Assembly (NCBI RefSeq): GCF_003429565.1
Contig: NZ_QUAK01000025.1
Coordinates: forward strand, 124,001-188,000
Direction of reading: 5' to 3'
DNA from: Streptomyces triticagri
Lineage (GTDB): Bacteria; Actinomycetota; Actinomycetes; Streptomycetales; Streptomycetaceae
Length of the DNA stretch: 64,000 nucleotides
The notes below the pieces were generated by a model. It was not told the origin of the DNA and searched no databases. It saw only the letters and a list, made by a program, of their open reading frames with translations. This document shows positions 1 to 9,931 of this stretch, in pieces. Numbering within the stretch: the first letter of the stretch is position 1; every line of letters begins with the position of its first letter. Position numbers and translations under genes: made by a program.

Positions 1-1
1 C

Positions 2-400
<399 letters not shown>

Positions 401-466
401 GGCGGGACGAACCGAGCCGAGCTGAACCAGCCGCGTGGGCCCGCTGTCACGCCGTGACCTCCTGGG

Positions 467-1372
467 TCACGCCGTAATGTCCTTCGCCGTGAAGCGGGCC
501 CACGCGGCCGACCCGAAGACCGCCGCGTAGATCAGCTGCAGCCGCAGATTGCTCAGCAGATCGTCCCAGTGGACCGGTTCCCGCATCAGGTCCGCGAAGG
601 ACAGCCAGTGATGCGAGAACAGATACGGATGCAGCGCGTCCAACTGCGGGATCGTGTCCAGGATCTGCACGGCGATGAGCAGTCCGACGGTGGTCGCCAT
701 GGCCGCGATCCCGCTGTTGGTCAGTGTGGAGACGAAGAGCCCGAGGGCCGCGAGTCCGATCAGTGAGGCCGCCACCACCAGGGCGATGAGCAGCGCCCGC
801 CACAGCCCTTCGGACAGGCTGATCCGGGTCCCCGAGATGGTGGTGAGCTCGCCCAGCGGGAAGAGCAGCGCCCCGACGATCAGCGCGGAGACCGCCACCG
901 TCAGGGTCGCGACCAGGCAGAACGCCAGCGTGGCCGCGTACTTGGCGAGCAGCAGCCTGCTGCGTCCCGCGGGCGCGACAAGCAGATAGCGCAAGGTGCC
1001 CGCGCTCGCCTCGCCCGCGATGCCGTCCCCGGCGACCACGCCGACGGCCATCGGCAGGAAGAACGGCAGCGTGGCGGCGAGCGCGGTGAAGACCAGGAAC
1101 AGTCCGTTGTTGGTGATCTGCGCGATGAACGCGGGCCCCTGCCCCGCGCCGCCGCCCGCCGAACCCCCGTCGCCCGTCTCGATCTTGACGGCGATGCCGA
1201 CCAGTACCGGTACGGCGGCGAGCACGCCGAGCAGGGCGAGCGTGCGCCAGCGCCGGAAGGTCGTGGTGACCTCGGAGCGGAAGAGTCCGAGCGTCCAGAA
1301 CCAGCGGCGCACCCCGGGGTCGCCCGCGGCCGCCGGCCCGCCGGCATAGGCCGCCGTGTCAGCCCGTGACAT
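467..1372 (-). CDS. ABC transporter permease, ABC-2 type
   Basis: A 301-residue integral membrane protein with about six hydrophobic segments: one near residues 45-62, and the rest spread between about 85 and 265. The N-terminal 30 residues are cytoplasmic. A large loop follows the first segment, as in ABC-2 type exporters that pair with a separate ATPase. Its ATG lies inside the 3' end of the ATPase gene (14-base overlap), with a GGAGGG ribosome site also inside that gene, so the two are translationally coupled. The family exports drugs, lipids or peptides; the substrate cannot be read from sequence. Confidence 0.85.
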   Translation of the reverse strand: MSRADTAAYAGGPAAAGDPGVRRWFWTLGLFRSEVTTTFRRWRTLALLGVLAAVPVLVGIAVKIETGDGGSAGGGAGQGPAFIAQITNNGLFLVFTALAATLPFFLPMAVGVVAGDGIAGEASAGTLRYLLVAPAGRSRLLLAKYAATLAFCLVATLTVAVSALIVGALLFPLGELTTISGTRISLSEGLWRALLIALVVAASLIGLAALGLFVSTLTNSGIAAMATTVGLLIAVQILDTIPQLDALHPYLFSHHWLSFADLMREPVHWDDLLSNLRLQLIYAAVFGSAAWARFTAKDITA

Positions 1373-2360
1373 CGAAGCCCTCCCCCGTCAACTGCATGAA
1401 CACGTCCTCGAGAGAGGCTCGTTCGAGTCCGAAGCCGCGCACCCGCACACCCGCGCCGACCAGCGCCGCGGTCAGCTCGGCCAGGTCACCGTCGGGCGGC
1501 GGGTCCCCGGTGACCCGGTCGCCGGACTCCACGGCGATGCCGGTCACGCCGTTCTCCTTCAGTACGCGCACGGCGTCGCCCGGATCGGGCGTACTGACCG
1601 CGAGCCGGCCGCGGGCGGTCGCCGCGAGGTCCTCGACCGGGCCCTGGGTGACGAGCCGGCCCTTGGCCATCACGGCGGCGTGCGTACACACCTGTTCGAT
1701 CTCGTCGAGGAGGTGGGAGGAGAGAAAGACGGTGGTGCCGTCCCGGGCCAACTCCCGTACCAGGGTGCGGATCTCGCGCATGCCCTGCGGGTCGAGGCCG
1801 TTCGTCGGTTCGTCCAGTACGAGCAGGCGGCGCGGGGTGAGCAGGGCGGCGGCCAGGCCGAGGCGCTGCTTCATGCCGAGCGAGTACGCCTTCGCCCGCT
1901 TGCCGGCCGCGGCGGTCAGGCCCACGCGGTCGAGTGCGGCCGCCACCCGGGCCTTGCGGGTGCGCGGGTCGGCCGTCGGGTCGGCGCTGTCGTAGCGCAC
2001 CAGATTGTCCCGGCCGGACAGGTGGCCGTACAGGGCAGGGCCCTCGATCAGCGCGCCGACCTGCGGAAGGACGGTGCGGGCCGCGTCCGGCATCCGGTGT
2101 CCGAGCACCCGGACGGTGCCTGCGCCGGGGTCGATGAGGCCCATCAGCATGCGGATGGTGGTGGTCTTGCCGGAGCCGTTCGGGCCGAGGAAGCCGAAGA
2201 CGCTGCCGGCGGGCACGGACAGGTCCAGCCGGTCGACGGCCAGTTGCCCGCCATACCGCTTGCTGAGCCCGCGCGTCTCGATCACCGGTGCCGCGTCGGG
2301 CGACGCTCCGGCGCCGGCCGACACGTCCGCCTCGGGCGTGCTGCCCGGACTCCCCGTCAA
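1359..2360 (-). CDS. ABC transporter ATP-binding protein
   Basis: ATPase subunit partnering the overlapping permease. It has a Walker A GPNGSGKTT at about residue 60, an LGMKQRLGL signature, a Walker B LLVLDEPTNGLD and a switch His in SSHLLDE. The domain type is that of drug or lipid exporters of the ABC-2 class. I chose the TTG at 2360 because GGGGAGAG lies just upstream; an in-frame GTG at 2414 would add 18 residues that resemble no ABC ATPase. The C-terminal 90 residues form the accessory domain common in this class. It is preceded by a LolA-like gene 93 bases upstream, likely in one transcript. Confidence 0.88.
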   Translation of the reverse strand: MTGSPGSTPEADVSAGAGASPDAAPVIETRGLSKRYGGQLAVDRLDLSVPAGSVFGFLGPNGSGKTTTIRMLMGLIDPGAGTVRVLGHRMPDAARTVLPQVGALIEGPALYGHLSGRDNLVRYDSADPTADPRTRKARVAAALDRVGLTAAAGKRAKAYSLGMKQRLGLAAALLTPRRLLVLDEPTNGLDPQGMREIRTLVRELARDGTTVFLSSHLLDEIEQVCTHAAVMAKGRLVTQGPVEDLAATARGRLAVSTPDPGDAVRVLKENGVTGIAVESGDRVTGDPPPDGDLAELTAALVGAGVRVRGFGLERASLEDVFMQLTGEGFDVTG

Positions 2361-2453
2361 TGCTCTCCCCTGTCTCGCACACCCCGAGCCGAAGCCGAAA
2401 CCCCGCGCAGGCACCCCCGAAGGGGCACCCGCACGGGGTGGAGACGGGCCGGG

Positions 2454-3674
2454 CTACTTCGCCGCGTTCGCCGCCTTGACCAGGGTGGCCTTGTCGACCG
2501 CCCCGGCGTAGACCTTGCCGTCCTCGGTGATCAGCGCGTTCACCAGGCGGGTCGAGAACACCGTGCCCTTGCCGAAGTCGCCCTTGACCTGGTCGCCGAG
2601 CGCGGAGAGTAGCTTGTCCGCCTCCGGCGGGACGTCCCCGGACGCGGAGCCGGACGTCGGCAGCGGAGCGCCGGTGTCGAAGGTGGCGATCGAGCTCCAG
2701 CCCTCCCCGATGACGTTCATGCCCTCGAGTCCCTCGAGGTCTTCCAGGCCCTCGGGCCGGGGGCCCTTGTCGCCCTTGTGCTCCTTGCCGGCCTCGTCCG
2801 CCTCGGTGACCTTCGTGCCCTTGTTCGGCTTGAAGTCGAAGGTCTTCGCGTCGGGCTCGGCGAAGTCGACGTCGGTGAAGCCCGCGTCGATCGCCGCCTT
2901 GCCGCCGCTGCTCGGATTGAGCGTGAACTTCAGCGGCACGCCGTTGTCCGCGTCCACCGCGATACGGATCGAGCCGATCGTCGAACCGGACTGCTTGGGC
3001 TTGATCAGCAGCTGGTAAGCATCGCGCCCCGCGACCTTCGCGGTGCCGTCGACGGTCACCGACGTGGTGTCGTCGACCGCCTTCAGTGCCTCCTCGGCGA
3101 ACTCCTTCGGGGTGGCGCCCCCGAGCTTGTCCTCGCCCTCGGCCTTGCCCTTGCCGTGCGCACCCTTCTCGGCCTCGGCGTGGAACGCCTCGTCGGAGCC
3201 GCTGTCGTACGCCCAGACGTCGTCGCCGTTGTGGATCAGGCTGTACTCGGAGGTGTCGTCGACGATGGACAGCTTCTGCTTGTCCGGGCCGTCGGCCGCG
3301 ACGCGCAGTGTGTGCGTGCCGGAGGCCAGCTCCATCAGGCGGGACTGCGGATCGGCGGAGGAGTCCCCGCCCTCGCCGCCCGGGGCAAGCGAGGACATCG
3401 CGTCGCCGAAGGCGGGAATCCCCAGGTCGGTGCTGATCTTGACGCTGCCGGACAGCTGCTCTGTGTCGGAAGCGGCGATCTTCTCGACGAGCTCCTCGGC
3501 AGTGATCTTGGGCAGATCGGGATCACCGGAGTCGGCGAGCGCCGGGACCAGCCCGATGGTCGCCGCCGCCACTCCGGCCACCGCGACCGGGACGACGTAG
3601 CGGGTGGCCTTGCGGCGCCCCGTGCCGTGGTCGTCGGCCTCCTCGGTGGTCCTTGACGTTTCGTACGGTGCCAT
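2454..3674 (-). CDS. LolA-like secreted or membrane-anchored protein (outer-membrane-lipoprotein-carrier fold)
   Basis: A 406-residue protein with one hydrophobic segment at about residues 27-48 (YVVPVAVAGVAAATIGLVPALA). It looks like an uncleaved anchor or a signal peptide following a charged 25-residue N-terminus. The rest is hydrophilic and rich in Gly, Asp and Lys, with beta-strand-like stretches (TLRVAADGPDKQKLSIVDD; AYQLLIKPKQ) typical of the LolA/DUF2092 family. Actinobacteria lack the Gram-negative Lol system, so a lipid- or signal-binding role on the cell surface is only a guess. The ATG at 3674 has GGAGG at good spacing; an upstream in-frame start at 3728 lacks one. It lies upstream of the ABC exporter genes on the same strand. 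Confidence 0.75.
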   Translation of the reverse strand: MAPYETSRTTEEADDHGTGRRKATRYVVPVAVAGVAAATIGLVPALADSGDPDLPKITAEELVEKIAASDTEQLSGSVKISTDLGIPAFGDAMSSLAPGGEGGDSSADPQSRLMELASGTHTLRVAADGPDKQKLSIVDDTSEYSLIHNGDDVWAYDSGSDEAFHAEAEKGAHGKGKAEGEDKLGGATPKEFAEEALKAVDDTTSVTVDGTAKVAGRDAYQLLIKPKQSGSTIGSIRIAVDADNGVPLKFTLNPSSGGKAAIDAGFTDVDFAEPDAKTFDFKPNKGTKVTEADEAGKEHKGDKGPRPEGLEDLEGLEGMNVIGEGWSSIATFDTGAPLPTSGSASGDVPPEADKLLSALGDQVKGDFGKGTVFSTRLVNALITEDGKVYAGAVDKATLVKAANAAK

Positions 3675-3930
3675 GTGTGCCTTCCTCCGTGCTCGGCGGC
3701 GGCCTCTCCCTTGCGCGCACTCGTCCACCCTGCGCCGCCATTGTCACCCGGATTGGTAAGGGGTGGGTGTCTCTATCCGACCAAATCGGCCACCCGGAAG
3801 CGTCAGCCCCCGGGATCAACTCCCTGTACACCTACGGGATGACACCCTCGGCCCGTACTTCCCCCGAACAGCAGCGCCACCGGCAGACCTGCCGCCCTCG
3901 ACCCCTAAGGGTGCAGCACCCTGCGGAGGG

Positions 3931-4941
3931 TCACCCCGCCCGGTGCACCACCGCGTCGCACAGCTCGATCAGGCACAGCTTGGCGTCGCACTCGGGCAGC
4001 GGGGCCAGGGTGGCGCGGGCCTCCTCCGCATAGCGGATGGTGTCGCGCCGGGCCTGCTCGAGGGCCGGGTGGGCGCGCAGACCGGCCAGGGCCTCCGCAT
4101 GCCGGGCGTCATCGGTGAGATCGCCGTCGAGCAGCTCGCAGAGCGCCACGTCCTCGGGTCGGCCGTGGGCCGCGGCCTGCGCCCGCAGATGCAGTACGGG
4201 CAGGGTCGGGATGCCCTCGCGCAGATCGGTGCCGGGCGTCTTGCCGGACTCGTGCGAGTCGGAGGCGATGTCCAGTACGTCGTCGGCGAGCTGGAAGGCG
4301 ACGCCGAGCCGCTCGCCGTACTGGGTGAGGACGTCCACCACCGTCTCGTCGGCGCCGGACATCATCGCGCCGAAGCGGCCGGCGACGGCGATCAGGGAGC
4401 CGGTCTTGCCGCCGATCACATCCAGATAGTGGTCGACCGGGTCGCGGCCGTCCCGCGGTCCCGCCGTCTCCAGGATCTGGCCGGTCACCAGGCGTTCGAA
4501 GGCCTCGGCCTGGATGCGTACGGCCTCGGGCCCGAGGTCGGCCAGGATGTGCGAGGCGCGGGCGAAGAGGAAGTCGCCGGTGAGCACGGCGACCGAGTTG
4601 CCCCAGCTGACATTGGCGCTGGGCACTCCGCGGCGCACGTCCGCCTCGTCCATCACGTCGTCGTGGTACAGCGTCGCGAGATGGGTGAGCTCCACGACGA
4701 CCGCGGAGGGGACGATGCCCGGCGCGTACGGATCGCCGAACTGGGAGGCCAGCATCACAAGGAGGGGACGGAAACGCTTGCCCCCTGCACGCACCAGATG
4801 CTGGGCCGCCTCCGTGATGAAGGGGACCTCGCTCTTGGTGGCCTCGAGCAGACCTTCCTCGACAGCTGTGAGGCCCGCCTGGACATCGGCTTCGAGGGCC
4901 TGGTCCCGCACGCTCAGCCCGAACGGCCCGACGACGGTCAC
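3931..4941 (-). CDS. trans-polyprenyl diphosphate synthase
   Basis: Chain-elongating prenyltransferase of 336 residues. The first Asp-rich motif is DDVMDEAD, about residue 85, and the second is FQLADDVLD, about residue 210. RAGGKRFRP and GKTGSL, which bind isopentenyl diphosphate and the allylic substrate, are also present. Bacterial relatives make the C40-C50 diphosphate used for the menaquinone side chain, which fits the menaquinone and complex I genes elsewhere in the window. Start chosen at GTG 4941, preceded by AGGAG at 8 bases; an in-frame ATG at 4977 has no such site. Product chain length cannot be read reliably. Confidence 0.9.
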   Translation of the reverse strand: MTVVGPFGLSVRDQALEADVQAGLTAVEEGLLEATKSEVPFITEAAQHLVRAGGKRFRPLLVMLASQFGDPYAPGIVPSAVVVELTHLATLYHDDVMDEADVRRGVPSANVSWGNSVAVLTGDFLFARASHILADLGPEAVRIQAEAFERLVTGQILETAGPRDGRDPVDHYLDVIGGKTGSLIAVAGRFGAMMSGADETVVDVLTQYGERLGVAFQLADDVLDIASDSHESGKTPGTDLREGIPTLPVLHLRAQAAAHGRPEDVALCELLDGDLTDDARHAEALAGLRAHPALEQARRDTIRYAEEARATLAPLPECDAKLCLIELCDAVVHRAG

Positions 4942-5222
4942 GAGGGGTTCTCCTGTCTGCTGGCTGCCTGCTGACAACTCGAGCTTGCTGACAACTCAAA
5001 GTCGCATCGCATGTGGTTCACCTACGCGTCATCGCACGTAGATCACACACGCGATGCAGCGGTTTGTCGATGTGTCGCTGCCATCAATCGACTCAGCGTA
5101 TCCGGTCGCGTTTCGATCATGGCGAGCACCTGTCCGACTCGGGCACCCGGCCAGCCCGGGCGGGGTCCGGGCACCACCGGTATGTTCGGATCAACCGGAA
5201 CCCCACGACTGGAGCCGAATCC

Positions 5223-6725
5223 TTGTCCCGCACCGCCCCCGAGGCCACGCCCCCGACGGAACCGGAACCTGGTGACGACACCGCCTTCTTCGGGCAGCCG
5301 CGGGGACTGCTGACCCTCTCCGGTCTCGAGGTGTGGGAACGCTTCTCGTTCCTGGGGATGCAGGCGATCCTCGTCCTCTACTTCGCGGACAAGGTCGCCA
5401 ACGGCGGCATGGGCATGGACCCGGGCACCGCCGCCTCGGTCTCCGCCGCGTACGGCACGCTGGTGTATCTGGTGTCGGTCGGTGGCGGCTGGCTCGCCGA
5501 CCGCATCCTCGGCTCGTACCGCGCCGTGCTGTGGGGCGGCATCCTGATCGCCTGCGGGCACTACGCGATGGCCGTGCCCACCGACGCGATGACCTGGGTC
5601 GGACTCGGTCTGATCAGCGCCGGCACCGGACTGCTCAAGCCCAATGTGGCCAGCATGGTCGGCAAGCTCTACCGCACCGAGGACGAGCGCCGCGACGCCG
5701 GCTTCGCGCTGTACTACATGGGCATCAACATCGGTGCCTTCCTCGGCCCGCTGATCACCGGCTGGCTCGGCGACCACCGGGGTTGGCACTGGGGCTTCTC
5801 GGCGGCCGCGATCGGCATGACCTTCGGCCTCATCCAGTACGTGGCCGGGCGCCGGCACCTGGCGGGACGCAAGGCGGCCGCCGAGTACGCGCTGCCGCCG
5901 GACGCGATGCGCCGGGCCGTGCTGTGGATGGTCGCCGGCGCCGTCGGCTTCGCCGTACTCGCCGGGCTGCTCGCCGCGGTCGGCTGGCTGACCATGGACC
6001 GCTTCGTCGACCTGCTCACCCTGATCTCGGTGCTCGCACCCGTCGTGTACTTCGCCGTGATGTTCAGGAGCCCCCGGGTCAGCCGCGAGGAACGCGGGCG
6101 GCTGCGGCCCTATGTGGTGCTGTTCCTGGCCTCGGTGGCGTTCAACTTCATCCTGTTCCAGGCGTATTCGACGATGATGCTGCTCGCCGCGTCCAACGCG
6201 CGCAGCGACATCCTCGGCTTCGACTTCCCCGCCAGCTGGTACGCCTCGGCGCTCGGCGCCTTCGAGGTGCTGCTCGCGCCCGTGGTGGCCGGGCTCTGGG
6301 TCAAGATGGGCCGGAGCCAGCCGCACGCCTCCAACAAGATCGCGTACGGCGTGATCCTCGGCGGGCTGTCGTTCATGTTGATGGCGCTGCCCACCTCGGG
6401 GCACGACAGCGACACGTACAAGATGGCCGCCTGGTGGATCGTCGGCTCGTATCTGCTGCTCGGGCTCGGTGACATCCTCGTCGAGACCTCCGGCATGTCG
6501 GCCACCACGAAGCTCGCGCCGCAGGCCTTCGCCAGTCAGACCATGGCGCTCTGGTTCCTGTCCCTCGCGCTCGCCAACGGCATCCAGGCCCAGGTGGTGA
6601 AGCTCTACGACGACGTCTCGCACCCCATGTACTTCGGCGTGAACGGCGCGATCGCGGTCGCCGTGGGCCTCGCCGTGATCGCCGCCGCACCCTGGCTGCG
6701 CCGCACCATGCATCCCGTCCACTGA
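5223..6725 (+). CDS. POT/PTR family proton-dependent oligopeptide transporter
   Basis: A 500-residue 12-14 helix major facilitator of the peptide transporter family. It carries the N-terminal LSGLEVWERFSFLGMQAI block (with the ExxER-type proton-coupling motif in variant form), GGWLADRILGSYRAVLWG in the loop between helices 2 and 3, and GINIGAFLGPLI in helix 5. It imports di- and tripeptides in symport with protons. I start it at TTG 5223, which has GGAG nine bases upstream; the longer in-frame extension to 5013 is uncharacteristic. The next gene, a CocE hydrolase able to act on peptides or esters, begins 29 bases downstream and may share the transcript. Confidence 0.9.
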   Translation: MSRTAPEATPPTEPEPGDDTAFFGQPRGLLTLSGLEVWERFSFLGMQAILVLYFADKVANGGMGMDPGTAASVSAAYGTLVYLVSVGGGWLADRILGSYRAVLWGGILIACGHYAMAVPTDAMTWVGLGLISAGTGLLKPNVASMVGKLYRTEDERRDAGFALYYMGINIGAFLGPLITGWLGDHRGWHWGFSAAAIGMTFGLIQYVAGRRHLAGRKAAAEYALPPDAMRRAVLWMVAGAVGFAVLAGLLAAVGWLTMDRFVDLLTLISVLAPVVYFAVMFRSPRVSREERGRLRPYVVLFLASVAFNFILFQAYSTMMLLAASNARSDILGFDFPASWYASALGAFEVLLAPVVAGLWVKMGRSQPHASNKIAYGVILGGLSFMLMALPTSGHDSDTYKMAAWWIVGSYLLLGLGDILVETSGMSATTKLAPQAFASQTMALWFLSLALANGIQAQVVKLYDDVSHPMYFGVNGAIAVAVGLAVIAAAPWLRRTMHPVH

Positions 6726-6754
6726 GCTCCCCCACGGTCCACAGAGGTATCCCC

Positions 6755-8794
6755 ATGCGCATCCGCACCGACTTCCCGTACGAGACGACGCACGAGGACA
6801 TTCGGATTCCGCTTCCCGACGGAACTCGGTTGTACGCCCGGATCTGGCGGCCGGTCACCGACGAACCCGTGCCCGTACTGCTCGAATATCTGCCGTACCG
6901 GCTGAGCGACTGGACCGCGCCGCGCGACGCCCAGCGCCACCCCTGGTACGCGGGGCACGGCTACGCCTCGGTGCGCGTCGATGTGCGCGGACACGGCAAC
7001 TCCGAGGGCATGCCGGGCGACGAGTACGACGCGACCGAGCTGGACGACGGGGTCGCGGTCGTCAACTGGCTGGCCCAGCAGCCCTGGAGCACCGGCAAGG
7101 TCGGCATGTTCGGCATCTCCTGGGGCGGCTTCAACTCGCTGCAGATCGCCGCGCTCGCGCCCGAGGCCCTGAAGGCGATCGTCACCGTATGCTCGGCGGA
7201 CGACCGCTACGACAACGACGTGCACTACATGGGTGGTTCGGTGCTCGCCGTGGACATGCACGCCTGGGCGGCGACCATGCTCGCCTTCGTGTCCCGGCCG
7301 CCGGACCCCGCCTTCGTCGGCGACGGCTGGCGGCAGATGTGGACGGACCGGCTTGAGGCCGTCGACCCGTTCATCCACACCTGGCTCGCCCACCAGACCC
7401 GGGACGCCTACTGGCGGCACGGCAGCGTCTGCGAGGACTACTCGGCGATCAAGGCCGCGGTCCTCGCGGTCGGCGGCTGGCACGACCCGTACCGGGACAC
7501 CGTGCTCCGCCTGGTCGAGCATCTGCCCGGGCCCGTACGGGGGTTGATCGGGCCCTGGTCGCACCAGTATCCGGACCGCGGGCTTCCGCCGGGTCCTGCG
7601 ATCGGCTTCCTGCAGGAGACGCTGCGCTGGTGGGACCAGCACCTCAAGGGCGAGGACACCGGGGTCATGCACGAGCCCAGGCTGCGCGCCTGGATCAGCG
7701 AACCGCACCGGCCCGCCACGGTCCATCCGGAGCTCGCGGGCCGCTGGGTCGGCGAACCGGCGCTCCCCTCCCCCGGCATCACCGCCACCCCGCTCGGCCT
7801 GGACTCCGAGCTCGGCACCGACACCCCGGGCGGTGCGCACGGCGAGGCGAGCCTGGTCCCGGTGCGCTCGCCGCAGCACACCGGGGTGGACGCGGGCCGG
7901 TTCTTCCCGTTCGGCAACGACGCGGACCTGCCGCCGGACCAGCGCGAGGAGGACGGGCGTTCGGTCTGCTTCGACTCGGCGCCGCTCGGCCGGTCGGTGG
8001 AGATCCTGGGCCGGCCGAAACTGCGGCTGCGGCTGCGCAGCGAGGTGCCGCGCGGACAGGTGATCGCCCGGCTCTGCGAGGTCGACGCGGACGGTGCCTC
8101 CACCCTGATCACCCGGGGCGTGCTCAACCTCAACGCCCGCCTCGGCCGCGACCGGGTCGTCACCTGGGACCCGGGGACCACGGAGGACGTCGAGTTCGAA
8201 CTGAACGGCATCGGCCACCGCTTCGCGCCCGGCAGCCGCATCCGGCTCGCGCTCTCCTCCGCGTACTGGCCGTGGATCTGGCCGGCGCCGGACGCCGACG
8301 GCTGGAGCGTGGACGTCACCGAGTCCACCTTCGAGCTGCCGGTACGGGACGCGGAGCACGAGGACGACTTCGCCATCGCCTTCGAGGAACCGGAGCAGTC
8401 CGAGCCGCTCGGCGTCGTCTCCCCCGAGACCCTGGACGCGCCACGGCCGGAGCGTCTGGTGGTACGGGACGTGGCGGCCGGCACCTGGCGGCTGGAGGTC
8501 GACCCGCGCTACGGCGGCACCCGGATCTATCCGGACGGCCTGGAATTCACCGAGGACGCCCTGGAGACGTACGAGATCCAGGAGGCGGACCCGCTGAGCG
8601 CCCGCACCCGGTCCGACTGGACGATCCGGCTGCACCGGCCCGAGCTCGGCTGGGACGCGCGGGTGCAGTCGCGCTCCGAAATCACCTGCGACGACACGCA
8701 CTTCGTCGCCTCGAACGAGGTGGTGTGCCGGGACGGCGAAGAGGTCGTCTTCCACCGCAGCTGGGAGAAGCGGATTCCGCGTACGGCGGGGTGA
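6755..8794 (+). CDS. CocE/NonD family alpha/beta hydrolase (X-Pro dipeptidyl-peptidase-like)
   Basis: A 679-residue cytoplasmic hydrolase. The nucleophile elbow is GISWGG with the Ser at about residue 127, in a block close to the family pattern. A PepX C-terminal jelly-roll domain follows from about residue 340 (FDSAPLGRSVEILGRPKLRLRL through RIRLALSSAYWPWIWP). The last 130 residues are an additional tail with beta-strand character. Family members are cocaine esterases, glutaryl-7-ACA acylases and X-prolyl dipeptidases, so substrate class is uncertain. Position 29 bases after a peptide transporter favours a peptide or amide substrate, an inference only. No signal peptide is visible. Confidence 0.85.
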   Translation: MRIRTDFPYETTHEDIRIPLPDGTRLYARIWRPVTDEPVPVLLEYLPYRLSDWTAPRDAQRHPWYAGHGYASVRVDVRGHGNSEGMPGDEYDATELDDGVAVVNWLAQQPWSTGKVGMFGISWGGFNSLQIAALAPEALKAIVTVCSADDRYDNDVHYMGGSVLAVDMHAWAATMLAFVSRPPDPAFVGDGWRQMWTDRLEAVDPFIHTWLAHQTRDAYWRHGSVCEDYSAIKAAVLAVGGWHDPYRDTVLRLVEHLPGPVRGLIGPWSHQYPDRGLPPGPAIGFLQETLRWWDQHLKGEDTGVMHEPRLRAWISEPHRPATVHPELAGRWVGEPALPSPGITATPLGLDSELGTDTPGGAHGEASLVPVRSPQHTGVDAGRFFPFGNDADLPPDQREEDGRSVCFDSAPLGRSVEILGRPKLRLRLRSEVPRGQVIARLCEVDADGASTLITRGVLNLNARLGRDRVVTWDPGTTEDVEFELNGIGHRFAPGSRIRLALSSAYWPWIWPAPDADGWSVDVTESTFELPVRDAEHEDDFAIAFEEPEQSEPLGVVSPETLDAPRPERLVVRDVAAGTWRLEVDPRYGGTRIYPDGLEFTEDALETYEIQEADPLSARTRSDWTIRLHRPELGWDARVQSRSEITCDDTHFVASNEVVCRDGEEVVFHRSWEKRIPRTAG

Positions 8795-9043
8795 GCGGAG
8801 CCCGGGTGGCCGGGTGACCGGGTGACCGGGGGTCGGTGGCCGTCGGCACGCCGGCGCCCGGAAGGGACCGCAGGCCGGCCGATGTGTTCCTGCCCGTCGA
8901 AGCCCCGGGCCTCCCCGGGCCTGGGTGCCGGTCACGCTGCCGGCCGAGGCGTGCGCGGCCTCGAGCTTCGGGGGTACCGGGAGCCGGTGGACGGCAGCGG
9001 TACGGGCCTGAGGACGCAGTCGGCACGACGCGCACCCATGTCT

Positions 9044-9059
9044 GCGGCCCGAGGGCCGC
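9044..9059 (-). terminator. weak hairpin after the HAD phosphatase gene
   Basis: A 7-bp perfect inverted repeat (GCGGCCC / GGGCCGC) lies 9 bases beyond the stop of the HAD gene in the 274-base gap between convergent genes. There is no T-run, as is common for streptomycete terminators. The rest of the gap (8795-9043) holds only short GC-rich repeats such as CCGGGTGACCGGGTGACC and no convincing gene. Confidence 0.35.
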
Positions 9060-9068
9060 CGTCGCGGC

Positions 9069-9875
9069 TCAGTCGAAGAGGCGTTCCAGGACCGCCGCGA
9101 CTCCGTCGTCCTCGTTGGAGGTGGTGATCTCGTCGGCCACCGCCTTGAGTTCGGGGTGGGCGTTGGCCATGGCGACGCCGTGGCCCGCCCAGTGGAACAT
9201 CGGGATGTCGTTGGGCATGTCGCCGAAGGCGATGGTGTCGGCCGGGCGCACCGCGAGACAGCCCGCGGCGAGGGCGAGCCCGGAGGCCTTGGTCACGCCG
9301 AGCGGCTGCAGTTCGACCGTGCCGGGACCGGCCATGGTCACGGTGACCAGGCCCTCGGCGGCACCGCCGGCCGCGGCGGCCAACGCGTCGTCGGACAGAT
9401 GCGGGTGGCGCATCAGGACCTTGTTGATGGGCTCCGCCCACAGCTCGGACCGGCCGCTCACCCGGACCGCGGGCAGGGTGGGGTGCGGCGACTGGTAGCC
9501 CGGCTCGAAGAGCATCAGGCCGTCCGTGCCGTCCTGGTTGACCGCCGCGAAGACCTCGCCCACCTCGGCCTCGATCTTGCCGAGCGCGACGTCCGCGAGC
9601 TCCCGGTCCAGGGTCAGCGAGCTGACCATCGCGTGCGTGTCCGCGTCGTAGACCTGGGCGCCCTGACCGCACACGGCCAGGCCCCGGTAGTCCAGTTCGA
9701 GCAGCAGATGCCGTACGTGCGGGACGGGCCGGCCGGTGACCACGACGTGCCGGGCGCCGCCGGCGGCCGCCCTGGCGAGGGCGGCCCGGGAGCGCGGGGA
9801 GACGGTGTCGCTGCGCTGCAGAAGAGTGCCGTCCAGATCGGTGGCGATCAGCGCGGGGGCGGGTGGGGTGGACAT
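9069..9875 (-). CDS. HAD superfamily Cof-type phosphatase
   Basis: A 268-residue cytosolic phosphatase of HAD subclass IIB. Motif I is DLDGTLL at residues 13-19, with the nucleophile Asp13. Motif II is the Thr of VVTGRP, and motif IV is FGDMPNDIPMF at about residues 217-227. A Cof cap domain lies between about residues 85 and 185. Family members dephosphorylate sugar phosphates, pyridoxal phosphate or flavin nucleotides; the substrate is unknown here. It stands alone: a plus-strand gene converges on it and a candidate promoter palindrome lies 57 bases upstream. Confidence 0.88.
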   Translation of the reverse strand: MSTPPAPALIATDLDGTLLQRSDTVSPRSRAALARAAAGGARHVVVTGRPVPHVRHLLLELDYRGLAVCGQGAQVYDADTHAMVSSLTLDRELADVALGKIEAEVGEVFAAVNQDGTDGLMLFEPGYQSPHPTLPAVRVSGRSELWAEPINKVLMRHPHLSDDALAAAAGGAAEGLVTVTMAGPGTVELQPLGVTKASGLALAAGCLAVRPADTIAFGDMPNDIPMFHWAGHGVAMANAHPELKAVADEITTSNEDDGVAAVLERLFD

Positions 9876-9931
9876 GGCCCACAGGATACGGAGAGCCGAA
9901 CAAACCCCGGAAAACCGGGTGTTGGCCGCCG

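Noticed and set aside
3908-3922. AGGGTGCAGCACCCT hairpin after the polyprenyl synthase as terminator
   Set aside because: Short stem with almost no loop and several overlapping alternatives; too weak to list.
6605-8935. 776-residue minus-strand ORF opposite the CocE hydrolase
   Set aside because: High-GC antisense shadow of a clear hydrolase gene, with no domain pattern.
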